Shown piece after piece: positions 46,662-55,032 of a stretch of 64,000 nucleotides of DNA; position 1 is the stretch's first letter, and every line of letters starts with the position of its first letter. The stretch comes from Porticoccus sp964276025 (GTDB lineage: Bacteria > Pseudomonadota > Gammaproteobacteria > Pseudomonadales > Porticoccaceae), in NCBI GenBank assembly GCA_964276025.1, contig CAXYDD010000001.1, forward strand, positions 1 to 64,000. Direction: 5' to 3'. The notes under the pieces are model-generated. The model had not been told where the DNA came from, did no database searches, and saw only the letters and a list, made by a program, of their open reading frames with translations. A program made the position numbers and the translations under genes.

Positions 46662-47421
46662 ATGAAGCGCACGTTATTGTTGTTGGCTGGAATTTTATTG
46701 TCAAATCATGCATTCAGTGGAGGTAACCCTGAGTCTTTCGAAAATTTAAATAGCGAGTCTAGTTATCAGTCTATGCTCGATACACAAGATAGTAGTTTAG
46801 ATTATTCAATATATGATCCATGGGAAAAATTTAATAGAAAAGTATTTGCATTTAATGATGCTATAGATACTTTTGCTTTTAAACCACTTGCAAAAGGTTA
46901 CCAGTTCATTACTCCAGATCCAGTGGAGGAAGGTTTTTCTAGGGTATTTTCTAACCTTGGTGAATTAGTAACTATAGCCAATGACCTGCTTCAGGGTAAG
47001 TTCAAGCAAGCAACTAATGATACAGGTAGATTTCTTATAAATACAACTGTTGGCCTAGGTGGTTTTTTTGATGTAGCTGATAATCTCGGATTAGAAAAAA
47101 ATGAAACGGAAGATTTTGGTCAAACCTTAGGTTTTTATGGTGTCGGTAATGGACCATTTGTCATGTTGCCAATTTTTGGCCCGAGCACACTTAGGGATGC
47201 TCCCTCAAGACTGGTTGATCAGCTCCTTAACCCAATTAATGAAATTGATGATATCCCAGCACGAAATGCTCTGTATGGTTCAGACGGAGCTCGTTACGAG
47301 AGCAGATCTTTTGAAAGCAGAAGAATTATTCAAGGGAGATAAGTACGCATTTTATCGTGATATTTATCTTCAAAGACGCCAATATTTAGTTGATGACGGA
47401 AAAGTGGAAGATGACTTTTAG
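46662..47421 (+). pseudogene. mlaA: MlaA/VacJ phospholipid-transport protein, frameshifted near the 3' end
   Basis: The outer-membrane lipid-asymmetry protein MlaA, which removes phospholipids from the outer leaflet. Family signatures are DPWEKFNRKVFAFND and PLAKGYQ. The first frame gives a normal protein to about residue 206 (ARNALYG) and then stops at 47342 after an odd tail. The expected end (ELVTRADLLKAEELF, DIYLQRRQYLVDDG, VEDDF) continues in the +1 frame to 47421. Skipping one base near 47283 would restore about 252 aa. The signal peptide (MKRTLLLLAGILLSNHAFS) has no lipobox cysteine, unlike E. coli MlaA. It could be a real mutation or a sequence error. Confidence 0.8.
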
Positions 47422-47527
47422 ATAACCAATAGCTAAAAGTTAAGGCGCATTTTAAATTAGTGATTATTGCAAACTCCCTAGTTTAAATAAATATCACATA
47501 TTCGTCTTTAGAAGGTTTGAATAACAC

Positions 47528-48703
47528 ATGCCAATAAAAGGTGATCTTCTAGTTGTATCTGACAGTTTAGATAACTGTCGATTTCTGGAAGATCTCCTGT
47601 CTAGATCTAATTGGAAAGTCTCTCAATTTTCCAGTCCAAGTAAAGCTTTAGTCGCTATTAAAGATATTCGTCCTGCTGTTGTGATCCTAGATTTACCCTT
47701 AGAGTTAATGCAAGCCAAGTTTACTGCTCTTTTGACGCTTGATCTTGAGACAGCGTATGTTGTTATTTTACCAGAGGTAAATCCAAGAGAAGTTGCAAAA
47801 TTTTTCCATAAAAATGCATCAGATGTATTAATTAAACCATTTGCCAAAAAGCGCTTCCATGAAGCAATTGATAGAGCCTCTGAGTTTAAAAGTTTAATAA
47901 GGCAAAATCTTGAATATAGACAACAGCTGGAAGATGCTAATCGCGAACTAAATGAAAGCTTGAATCTCCTTGAACTGGATCAAATAGCCGGTAATCAAAT
48001 TCAAAACAGTTTACTCCCAAAAACACCGTTTAAGAAAAATAAATATCAGATAGCATATAGAATTTCTCCTTCTCTTTATCTGAGCGGAGATTTTGTTGGT
48101 TATAATATTTTATATGATAGATATTTAGTATTTTATGTTGCAGATGTTTCGGGACATGGTTCATCTTCCGCTTTTTTGACTGTACTGCTAAAGTTTATTT
48201 TTAATCGTATTCTGAAACGCCATAAAGCAAATAAAGATCTAGAAGTTATGGCGCAAGCTCCTAAAGGCTTCATTGAGCATATCAATAGAGAGATTATGGC
48301 TCTTGACCTTGATAAGCATTTAACCATCTTTGCAGGCTCGCTTGATACAAAGACTAATAAGCTTCGATATACTGTAGCCTCTCATATGCCCATGCCTTTA
48401 GTTATTTCTAACGATAAGGTGAAAATACTGAAAGGTAGAGGAAAGCCAGTTGGAATATTCAATGATGCTGTATGGGAGGTAGAGGAGGTGGATTTACCTA
48501 ATAAGTTTTTGTTAACCCTAGTTTCAGACGGTGTTCTTGAGATCTTTCCCGGTAAGTCACTTAAAGATAAAGAAAAAATTATATCTCAGTCTGTTCTAGA
48601 GTCAGATGGTTCTATCGAAGATATTTGTAAAAAATTAGGTTTGTCTGAAATAAAAGATATTCCAGATGATGTGACCATATTAACTATAAGGAAAAATAAT
48701 TAG
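47528..48703 (+). CDS. Response regulator with PP2C/SpoIIE phosphatase domain
   Basis: A 391-aa cytoplasmic regulator. The receiver domain is at 1-120 with phosphoacceptor D55 (VVILDLPL) and conserved lysine (LIKPF), but the switch Thr/Ser after strand 4 is replaced (YVVILPE). A coiled coil (LEYRQQLEDANRELNESLNLL) links to a SpoIIE-type PP2C domain with LSGDFVG, VADVSGHGSSSAF, LVSDGVLEIF and IPDDVT, which hold the metal aspartates. Such proteins dephosphorylate STAS anti-anti-sigma factors. The STAS gene follows with no gap. The mlaA-REC/PP2C-STAS order is seen in pseudomonads. Confidence 0.88.
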   Translation: MPIKGDLLVVSDSLDNCRFLEDLLSRSNWKVSQFSSPSKALVAIKDIRPAVVILDLPLELMQAKFTALLTLDLETAYVVILPEVNPREVAKFFHKNASDVLIKPFAKKRFHEAIDRASEFKSLIRQNLEYRQQLEDANRELNESLNLLELDQIAGNQIQNSLLPKTPFKKNKYQIAYRISPSLYLSGDFVGYNILYDRYLVFYVADVSGHGSSSAFLTVLLKFIFNRILKRHKANKDLEVMAQAPKGFIEHINREIMALDLDKHLTIFAGSLDTKTNKLRYTVASHMPMPLVISNDKVKILKGRGKPVGIFNDAVWEVEEVDLPNKFLLTLVSDGVLEIFPGKSLKDKEKIISQSVLESDGSIEDICKKLGLSEIKDIPDDVTILTIRKNN

Positions 48704-49186
48704 GTGCATTTAGGTAGAATTTTGGTATCGCAAGAAACTAGCTCATATGTCATCAAAATGGAAGGTGATGTACGATTAGTACTTTGTGCGACGCTCAACG
48801 ATTATATGAGCACTATTTTCAAATCTAAAGATGTCTCAAGAATCATAATTGATATGATTGAAGCAAAAGGGGTGGATAGTACAACCCTTGGGCTATTGGC
48901 TAAATTAGCAATTTATTCTAATGAAAATTTTAATATTAGACCTATTATTTTTTGCCCTGATGAAAGTCTTTATGAGACGTTGTTGGTCATGGGTCTGAAT
49001 GATGTTTTTGAAATTGTAAGCAAAGAAAAATCAGAACTAGAAAACTATAAAGAACTAGCATCTAAACCCTCTCATGATTCAACAATAAAGAAGCATGTCT
49101 TGGAGGCGCACAAAGTGCTTTCTTCAATAAATAAAAAAAATAAAGATGAGTTCTTAGACCTTATTGCAGCCCTGGAGCGAGAATGA
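48704..49186 (+). CDS. STAS-domain anti-sigma-factor antagonist
   Basis: A 160-aa protein with an N-terminal STAS domain (about 5-110). The phosphorylatable site is in VDSTTLGLLAKLA (DST/TLG in place of DSSGLG). The C-terminal 45 residues are a charged helical tail (ESELENYKELASKPSHDSTIKKHVLEAHK region). The GTG start directly abuts the stop of the PP2C gene. It is the likely substrate of that phosphatase. No anti-sigma kinase gene is present nearby. Confidence 0.82.
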   Translation: MHLGRILVSQETSSYVIKMEGDVRLVLCATLNDYMSTIFKSKDVSRIIIDMIEAKGVDSTTLGLLAKLAIYSNENFNIRPIIFCPDESLYETLLVMGLNDVFEIVSKEKSELENYKELASKPSHDSTIKKHVLEAHKVLSSINKKNKDEFLDLIAALERE

Positions 49187-49203
49187 AAATTCGTTTGATT
49201 GGC

Positions 49204-49644
49204 CTATCTCTTAGCAAATTTTTTTGTCTTTATGAAATCTGAATGAGAAACATAAATTAGATCAGCTATTCTCCTGATAATTGCTTCTTCATGCTTATCT
49301 AAAATGTCATCTGCAAATGCAACATGCCATAAGCTTCCAATCAGTTCTGTTTTCTTTTGATGGTCAAAATGATCATTTATAAGGCGCGTAAATTGAAACA
49401 AAGAAGTAGCATCCCGTACTTCCTGTCTTGCAAGCTCAAGTAACTTTTTAATCTCATGATCTTTGAGCTCAAGTTGATTTTTAAGAATTTCTTCGATTTT
49501 AGTAAGCTCTTTATCCGAGATATCTCGATCGATAACCATAACTTCTACCATAAGGGATGCTGCAGCAAGATTTTTTTGATGCTCTTCATCGCCTTCAGGA
49601 TTAGTAATCTCCGATGTAAAAAATTCCTTTATATTATTGATCAA
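49204..49644 (-). CDS. TerB-like helical protein
   Basis: A 146-aa all-alpha protein of the TerB type, with LAAASLMVEVMVIDRDISDKELTKI early and LWHVAFADDILDKHEEAIIRRIADLI late, two related halves that carry the conserved acidic D-x-D/E pattern. The family is tied to tellurite resistance by name only; its role here is unknown. The gene starts 18 bp after dusA ends on the same strand, so it is probably its operon partner. Confidence 0.8.
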   Translation of the reverse strand: MINNIKEFFTSEITNPEGDEEHQKNLAAASLMVEVMVIDRDISDKELTKIEEILKNQLELKDHEIKKLLELARQEVRDATSLFQFTRLINDHFDHQKKTELIGSLWHVAFADDILDKHEEAIIRRIADLIYVSHSDFIKTKKFAKR

Positions 49645-49662
49645 TATTTCAGCTCCTCAGGT

Positions 49663-50673
49663 TTATATTTGCTCTACATAGCTTAATGCTTCAATGAGAA
49701 CATTAATATCAGCATTCTTTTGGTGTGCATTTTCACTGATATGTTGCCTAAATTTTCGACCTCCAGGTATTCCTTTGTAAAGCCCTAAAATATGTCTAGT
49801 CACATGATTTGTCTTCAGTCCGGGTAGAAGCTTACCCTCCATAATTTTGACAAATTGTTCAATAACTTCGTTACGGCTAATAGGGGAAGTTTTACTATTA
49901 TATATACGCCGATCAACCTCGGCTAATAAATATGGATTTTGATATGCTTCACGCCCCAACATAACTCCATCTAATCGTTTCAGTATATCAATTGATTGAT
50001 CTAAGCTTTTTATGCCTCCATTTAAGATAATCTCTAGATTAGGAAAGTCTTTTTTTAGTTGAAATATATATTCATATTTTAATGGAGGAATTTCACGATT
50101 CTCCTTTGGGCTCAGCCCTTTTAATAGTGCTTTTCTAGCATGGATGATGAAGGTTTTACAGCCAGCATCTGCAATTACCCCAACAAAATTAGATAAGAAT
50201 CCATAGCTTTCTAGATTGTCTACACCAATCCTATGTTTTATTGTAATTGGTATATCAGTAGATTCTTTCATAGCTTTATAGCATTCAGCGACTAAGGATG
50301 CATTTTTCATTAATGTGGCACCAAAATTTCCTGATTGGACTCTATCGCTAGGACAGCCGCAGTTAAGATTTATTTCATCATAATTATATTGAGTAGCATA
50401 TTCAGCACTTTTTGATAAATCTTTTGGATTGCTTCCACCTAGCTGAAGTGCAATTGGATGCTCTATTTCGTCATAATAAAGGTGAGCCCTAGTATCACCA
50501 TATATGAGTGCTCCAGTTGTTATCATTTCAGTGTAAAGTACAGCCTTTTTACTTAACAGGCGATGAAAAAGACGACAATATCTGTCTGTGAGATCCATCA
50601 TGGGAGCGACACAAAAACGTCTGTCTATTATTTTTTTTGCTTCACTAGAATTTTGATACATGAAATTGACCAT
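49663..50673 (-). CDS. dusA: tRNA-dihydrouridine(20/20a) synthase DusA
   Basis: FMN-dependent enzyme that reduces uridine 20/20a in the tRNA D-loop, 336 aa. FMN-binding and DUS motifs are CVAPMMDLTDRYCRLF, QLGGSNPKDL and the catalytic cysteine in LNCGCPSDRVQSGNFGA. Later conserved pieces are KHRIGVD, HARKALLKGLSPKENREIPPL in part, and LNGGIKSLDQ. LKGLSPKENR is typical of DusA rather than DusB or DusC. An in-frame ATG four codons in is an alternative start. It heads a dusA-terB unit, divergent from gltX. Confidence 0.94.
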   Translation of the reverse strand: MVNFMYQNSSEAKKIIDRRFCVAPMMDLTDRYCRLFHRLLSKKAVLYTEMITTGALIYGDTRAHLYYDEIEHPIALQLGGSNPKDLSKSAEYATQYNYDEINLNCGCPSDRVQSGNFGATLMKNASLVAECYKAMKESTDIPITIKHRIGVDNLESYGFLSNFVGVIADAGCKTFIIHARKALLKGLSPKENREIPPLKYEYIFQLKKDFPNLEIILNGGIKSLDQSIDILKRLDGVMLGREAYQNPYLLAEVDRRIYNSKTSPISRNEVIEQFVKIMEGKLLPGLKTNHVTRHILGLYKGIPGGRKFRQHISENAHQKNADINVLIEALSYVEQI

Positions 50674-50844
50674 AGCTCACTTATATTAAGTATTATATCT
50701 TGAAATTTATCGAATTGTGTTTAATTAAAAAATATCATTGTGTTTTAAAATTATAATATTTATATAGATAACGAAGTGATTGATCCGATAAAAAAAGTAT
50801 AATGAATTTGTATAGAGATAATTTTTTTACTAACGGAATATCTA

Positions 50845-52320
50845 ATGGCTATTCGAACAAGAATTGCACCATCACCTACTGGTGATCCGCATCTAGGAAC
50901 CGCCTATATAGCGCTTTTTAATTTATGCTTTGCCCGCAAATTTAAAGGTGAGTTCATTCTCCGGATTGAGGATACGGATAAGATTAGAAGCACAAGTAGC
51001 TCCGAAAAAATGATTTTGGAGTCGCTTAAATGGTTAGGTTTAACTTGGTCTGAGGGCCCAGATGTTGGGGGTAAATATGGCCCTTACCGGCAAAGTGAGC
51101 GTTTAAATATATATCAAAACTATGCAAAAGAGCTTATTGATAAAGGTCATGCTTTTTATTGTTTTGCTACTCCTGAAGAGCTAAGTATTATGAGAAATCA
51201 GCAAATTTCTCAAGGTGAATCAACCCGTTATGACGGTAGAGGACTTAAGTTATCTAGTGAGGATATACAAAGAAAAATTGATAGTGGTGAGCCCTATGTG
51301 ATTCGTATGAAAATACCGGAAGAGGGTGACTGTGAATTTCAGGATATATTACGAGGAAAAATTCTTATACCTTGGTCTCAGGTGGATATGCAGATTTTAT
51401 TAAAAACAGATGGTATGCCCACATATCATCTAGCAAACGTAGTTGATGATCACTTAATGAAAATAACACATGTAATTCGGGGGGAAGAGTGGATCAACTC
51501 AACTCCTAAGCATGCTCTTTTATATAAATATTTTAGCTGGGATATGCCTGAGTTTTGCCACTTACCTTTATTGAGAAATCCAAATAAAAGTAAACTCAGT
51601 AAACGTAAAAATCCCACAAGCATAAACTTTTACAAAGATATGGGCTATTTACCTGAGGCACTTCTTAACTACTTAGGAAGAATGGGTTGGTCTATGCCAA
51701 ATCAGGAGGAAAAATTCACACTTAGTGAAATGTTTGAGAATTTTGACATTTCTCAGATTCATTTAGGTGGGCCTATATTCGATATAGAAAAACTAGACTG
51801 GCTAAACGGATGCTGGATTCGTGAGAATCTCAATGATTTTGAATTCGCCGATCGCGCCAGTAAATGGGCTTTGAATAGCGATAATCTCAGTAGAATGCTC
51901 CCTTTAATAAAAGACAGAATTGAAAAATTTTCTGATATCGTACCTATGCTGAACTTTATGTTTTCAGGTATACATGATCTCGATAAAGAAAATTTTCAGC
52001 ATAAAAAACTCGATAATCAATCTATATGTCAGATTTTACAATACAGTAGCTGGCGCTTAGATGAAATCATCGACTGGAATCGCGATAATTTGTATCAGGA
52101 GCTCAATAAAATTTCTGTTTCACTAGATTTAAAATTGAAAGACTTCCTGTTCCCTTTATTTATTGCTATGACTGGTACGGCTTCCGGCCCACCATTATTT
52201 GATACTATGGCCTTATTGGGCCCAGATATGGTTAGGGCTAGAATCAGATCTGCTTTACAGGCAGCAGGTGGTGTATCAAAGAAACAATTAAAAGTATGGG
52301 AAAAAGATTTTCGTAATTAA
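50845..52320 (+). CDS. gltX: Glutamyl-tRNA synthetase
   Basis: Class I synthetase, 491 aa, charging tRNA-Glu. The HIGH-type motif is in APSPTGDPHLGTAYIALFN, and the KMSKS-type loop is SKLSKRKNPT. RIEDTDKIRS and YRQSERLNIY are also conserved. The C-terminal helical anticodon-binding domain ends AAGGVSKKQLKVWEKDF. It is monocistronic in appearance, with tRNA-Ala about 85 bp downstream under its own promoter. Confidence 0.97.
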   Translation: MAIRTRIAPSPTGDPHLGTAYIALFNLCFARKFKGEFILRIEDTDKIRSTSSSEKMILESLKWLGLTWSEGPDVGGKYGPYRQSERLNIYQNYAKELIDKGHAFYCFATPEELSIMRNQQISQGESTRYDGRGLKLSSEDIQRKIDSGEPYVIRMKIPEEGDCEFQDILRGKILIPWSQVDMQILLKTDGMPTYHLANVVDDHLMKITHVIRGEEWINSTPKHALLYKYFSWDMPEFCHLPLLRNPNKSKLSKRKNPTSINFYKDMGYLPEALLNYLGRMGWSMPNQEEKFTLSEMFENFDISQIHLGGPIFDIEKLDWLNGCWIRENLNDFEFADRASKWALNSDNLSRMLPLIKDRIEKFSDIVPMLNFMFSGIHDLDKENFQHKKLDNQSICQILQYSSWRLDEIIDWNRDNLYQELNKISVSLDLKLKDFLFPLFIAMTGTASGPPLFDTMALLGPDMVRARIRSALQAAGGVSKKQLKVWEKDFRN

Positions 52321-52357
52321 TTAAGCTCCCATCGGCGCATTTGATTTATATTTTGTC

Positions 52358-52386
52358 TTGACAGCGACATTGCCTGTACATAGACT
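52358..52386 (+). promoter_or_regulatory. Sigma-70 promoter of tRNA-Ala
   Basis: A perfect TTGACA (52358-52363), a 17-bp spacer and TAGACT (52381-52386) lie just before the tRNA, which begins at 52405. The bases after the -10 (CGTTCCGTCC) are GC-rich, like the discriminators of stringently controlled stable-RNA promoters. Confidence 0.7.
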
Positions 52387-52404
52387 CGTTCCGTCCATAA
52401 GAAT

Positions 52405-52480
52405 GGGGCCTTAGCTCAGCTGGGAGAGCGCAACACTGGCAGTGTTGAGGTCAGCGGTTCGATCCCGCTAGGCTCCACCA
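52405..52480 (+). tRNA. tRNA-Ala, anticodon GGC
   Basis: A 76-base cloverleaf: acceptor GGGGCCT pairs with AGGCTCC (one G-U), the D-arm reads AGCTCAGCTGGGAGAGC, the anticodon stem CAACA/TGTTG closes the loop CTGGCAG with anticodon GGC at 52438-52440, and the T-arm contains GGTTCGATCC. CCA is encoded (52478-52480). It reads GCC and GCU alanine codons. Its 3' end lies one base from the stop of the convergent psiE gene. Confidence 0.97.
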
Positions 52481-52481
52481 T

Positions 52482-52931
52482 TTATTCTGACACATCATCG
52501 TCTTCTCTAAATTCTTTCCTTTTTTCAAGACTAATTTTGTCTTTCAGACTCATGATATAAGCAGACCCTGACAAAATTAATATAGCACCCGCTTCTCCAA
52601 GCAAAACCAATGCATCCATATCTTTACTTTGCATAATGATTAACCGGCATAGGGCAGTTATTGCAATAATTATTGGCAAAGTTACAGGAATTCTGCTGGT
52701 GGTATAAAAAGCACCCACCATCCCAATAATTTCAACATATATAAAAAGCATGAAAAGATCTGACAAGAGTATATTTCTTGCTACGTACATTGAAAATACA
52801 AATTGAGCTGCTGCTATACAGGTTGCTAATCCGATTACAGTCAGTAGGACCTTTTCACTTGCGTTGGTTGTCCAGTGTAGACCTTTTTTAACTTTAGGTA
52901 ATTTCAAATTCATGTATAGATCATAAACCAC
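52482..52931 (-). CDS. psiE: PsiE-family membrane protein
   Basis: A 149-aa inner-membrane protein with four predicted helices (about 28-48, 54-74, 82-98 and 106-126). The PsiE pattern is LFIYVEIIGMVGAFYTTSRIPV followed by IIIAITALCRLIIM. E. coli psiE is induced by phosphate starvation and by cAMP-CRP; the molecular role is unknown. The gene ends one base from the CCA end of tRNA-Ala on the other strand. An ATG six codons in (52913) is an alternative start. Confidence 0.82.
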   Translation of the reverse strand: MVYDLYMNLKLPKVKKGLHWTTNASEKVLLTVIGLATCIAAAQFVFSMYVARNILLSDLFMLFIYVEIIGMVGAFYTTSRIPVTLPIIIAITALCRLIIMQSKDMDALVLLGEAGAILILSGSAYIMSLKDKISLEKRKEFREDDDVSE

Positions 52932-53059
52932 TCTGAGTCTTTAAACCAATTTTTATAAATGGATTTAGTATGGTATTTTTTAGACAGCTGATGAATATCG
53001 ATGAATTTTGAAAAAAGAGCTGTACTTCAAAAAAATAGCTGACTTTTTAATAACAAGTT

Positions 53060-54343
53060 TTATGGCTTAGAGTACTCTCTTTTTGGGTAACCTGTGTAAT
53101 TCTGACGAGGTCTTCCAATTCTATAGGGGTTACTAAGCATCTCATTCCAGTGTGATATCCAGCCAACAGTGCGACCTGTAGCAAATACTACTGTAAACAT
53201 TTCAGGTGAAATACCAATAGCCTTCATTATAATTCCTGAATAAAAATCTACATTAGGATAGAGCTTCTTTTCAGCAAAGTATTCATCATCAAGCGCTATT
53301 TGTTCTAGGCGTTTAGCAATCCTGAGAAGAGGGTCGTTTTCAAGACCAAGTTCAGCAAGGACTTCATCACAACTTATTTTCATTACTTTAGCCCTAGGAT
53401 CAAAGTTTTTATAGACTCGATGCCCAAATCCCATTAAGCGAAAAGGATCTTCTTTATCTTTTGCTCTCAGAATGAAGCTGTCGATATTTTTTTCATCTCC
53501 GATCTCCTCTAACATTTCTAGTACAGCTTGGTTAGCTCCTCCATGAGCAGGTCCCCATAATGCTGCAATACCACTTGCAATGCATGCGAAAGGATTAGCA
53601 CCTGTAGAACCAGCAAGGCGAACTGTTGAGGTGGAAGCATTTTGCTCATGATCTGCATGAAGCAAAAAGATCCTATCCATTGCTTTTTCTATCACTGGGC
53701 TTATATTACTGGCCTCACCCTGGGTACCGAACATCATATTTAAAAAATTAGCAGAATAGCTCAGAGAGTCATCAGTTGGGATGAAAGCCTGACCCATAAA
53801 ATGTCTGTGGCACATTGCCGCAAGAATTGGCACTTTAGCTATTAGTCTATGGATAGTTGTTATTCTATCTTCTTCATTAGTAATGTCAGTTTTTGAATCA
53901 TATGTGGCAGACATTGCGGCAACTGAGCTGCATAACATTGCCATAGGATGAGACCCTTGAGGAAATGCTTTAAAAAGATTTTCCATCGAATCTTCTATAT
54001 GGCGATGTTTTTTTATTGTAGCAACAAATTTTTTATTATCTGATACTGAGGGAAGCTCCCCATTAATCAATAAAAAGCAGGTCTCAAGAAAATCAGAATT
54101 TTCTGCTAACTGATCTATAGGGTAGCCACGATGAAGAAGAATACCTTTGGCCCCATCTATAAATGTTATTTTTGATTCGCAAGAGGCTGTAACACCAAAG
54201 CCTGCATCTAAAGTAAAGCATCCAGTTTCAGGAACTTTGGCTATATCTATGACATCTTGACCAGCCGTACTCTTGATAACTGGTAGTTCGATTGAATCAT
54301 CTGTTTTTTTAGACGAAAGATAGAAATTATCTTTACTGTTCAT
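53060..54343 (-). CDS. gltA: Citrate synthase
   Basis: Condenses acetyl-CoA and oxaloacetate, 427 aa, the length of the hexameric E. coli enzyme. Active-site regions are LHADHEQNASTSTVRLAGS, WGPAHGGANQAVLEML and MGFGHRVYKNFDPRAK. It has the N-terminal beta domain of the NADH-sensitive type II class. It is monocistronic and divergent from sdhCDAB, with a well-defined promoter at 54436-54463. Confidence 0.97.
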   Translation of the reverse strand: MNSKDNFYLSSKKTDDSIELPVIKSTAGQDVIDIAKVPETGCFTLDAGFGVTASCESKITFIDGAKGILLHRGYPIDQLAENSDFLETCFLLINGELPSVSDNKKFVATIKKHRHIEDSMENLFKAFPQGSHPMAMLCSSVAAMSATYDSKTDITNEEDRITTIHRLIAKVPILAAMCHRHFMGQAFIPTDDSLSYSANFLNMMFGTQGEASNISPVIEKAMDRIFLLHADHEQNASTSTVRLAGSTGANPFACIASGIAALWGPAHGGANQAVLEMLEEIGDEKNIDSFILRAKDKEDPFRLMGFGHRVYKNFDPRAKVMKISCDEVLAELGLENDPLLRIAKRLEQIALDDEYFAEKKLYPNVDFYSGIIMKAIGISPEMFTVVFATGRTVGWISHWNEMLSNPYRIGRPRQNYTGYPKREYSKP

Positions 54344-54380
54344 AGGGCTCTCCTAGAAGGCTTACAGCTAAAAAATTAAT

Positions 54381-54399
54381 ATTAACGATAATCATTAGC
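54381..54399 (-). promoter_or_regulatory. Fur-box-like site in the gltA-sdh region
   Basis: The core GATAATCATTAGC (54387-54399) matches 12 of the last 13 bases of the classical Fur box, and 15 of 19 positions overall by hand count. It lies within the predicted gltA 5' leader, about 30 bp after the expected start of transcription and about 40-60 bp before the gltA ATG. Confidence 0.4.
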
Positions 54400-54410
54400 A
54401 TTTATAAATT

Positions 54411-54463
54411 TTGACAAATTAAGTACAAGAGCGAAACTATAGCGCGCTTCCTCAATTTGTCAA
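54411..54463. repeat. 10-bp inverted repeat flanking the gltA promoter
   Basis: TTGACAAATT (54411-54420) and AATTTGTCAA (54454-54463) are perfect inverted copies with centres 43 bp apart, about four helical turns. The right arm contains the gltA -35 box; the left arm lies near or just past the expected gltA start of transcription. Confidence 0.6.
54436..54463 (-). promoter_or_regulatory. Sigma-70 promoter of gltA
   Basis: On the minus strand: a perfect TTGACA (54463-54458), a 16-bp spacer and TATAGT (54441-54436). Transcription should start near 54429, giving a leader of about 85 bases before the gltA ATG. Confidence 0.65.
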
Positions 54464-54518
54464 TTTTAATTAAGTAAAATAAATTTAGTGAATACCGTAA
54501 ATCTACCGTCATATTTGA

Positions 54519-54547
54519 TTGTAAGACACTTTGAATGTACCTATAAT
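54519..54547 (+). promoter_or_regulatory. Sigma-70 promoter of sdhCDAB
   Basis: TTGTAA (54519-54524), a 17-bp spacer and a perfect TATAAT (54542-54547). Transcription should start near 54554, giving a leader of about 100 bases to the sdhC TTG. It is divergent from the gltA promoter, with about 55 bp between the two -35 boxes. Confidence 0.65.
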
Positions 54548-54654
54548 TGCCGTCTAAAATATTGACTAATTAACAACATGCAATCCATTTAAGGTAAATA
54601 GTATTTCTTGCAACCAATTTTTTGTTGCCTGATAAACTAACTGAGGTGCTAGTT

Positions 54655-55032
54655 TTGAATAAAAAACGACCGGTCAATTTAGATATTGGAACCATTCAGC
54701 TTCCAGTAACGGCTTATGTTTCTATCTTGCATAGAGTTTCTGGTGTAGTCCTTTTTGGTGTTGTAGGTTTATTTTTATGGATTCTAGACTTAAGTCTATC
54801 CTCTGAAGAAAGCTTTAATTCAATTAAAGAGTTAATGAATAGTTTAACAGTACAAATCATAATTTGGCTTTCATTGGCTGCTTTAATATATCATTTGGTG
54901 GCCGGTTTAAGGCATCTAGTTATGGATTATGGTTACGGAGAAACCTTAAGTGGTGGAATACTAGGTGCTAAATTGGTTTTGCTTTTGTCAGCAGTATTAA
55001 TGCTTATGGCAGGTTTCTGGTTATGGATATGA
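54655..55032 (+). CDS. sdhC: Succinate dehydrogenase cytochrome b556 subunit
   Basis: Membrane anchor of complex II, 125 aa, three helices, sharing haem b and the quinone site with SdhD. The start is taken as TTG at 54655, because GAGGTG lies at 54643-54648 and the family begins NKKRPVNLDI. In-frame TTGs at 54622 and 54625 and a GTG at 54646 are alternatives. Haem and quinone residues fall in SILHRVSGVVLF (Ser, Arg) and AGLRHLVMDYG (His). It overlaps sdhD by 10 bp. Confidence 0.92.
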   Translation: MNKKRPVNLDIGTIQLPVTAYVSILHRVSGVVLFGVVGLFLWILDLSLSSEESFNSIKELMNSLTVQIIIWLSLAALIYHLVAGLRHLVMDYGYGETLSGGILGAKLVLLLSAVLMLMAGFWLWI

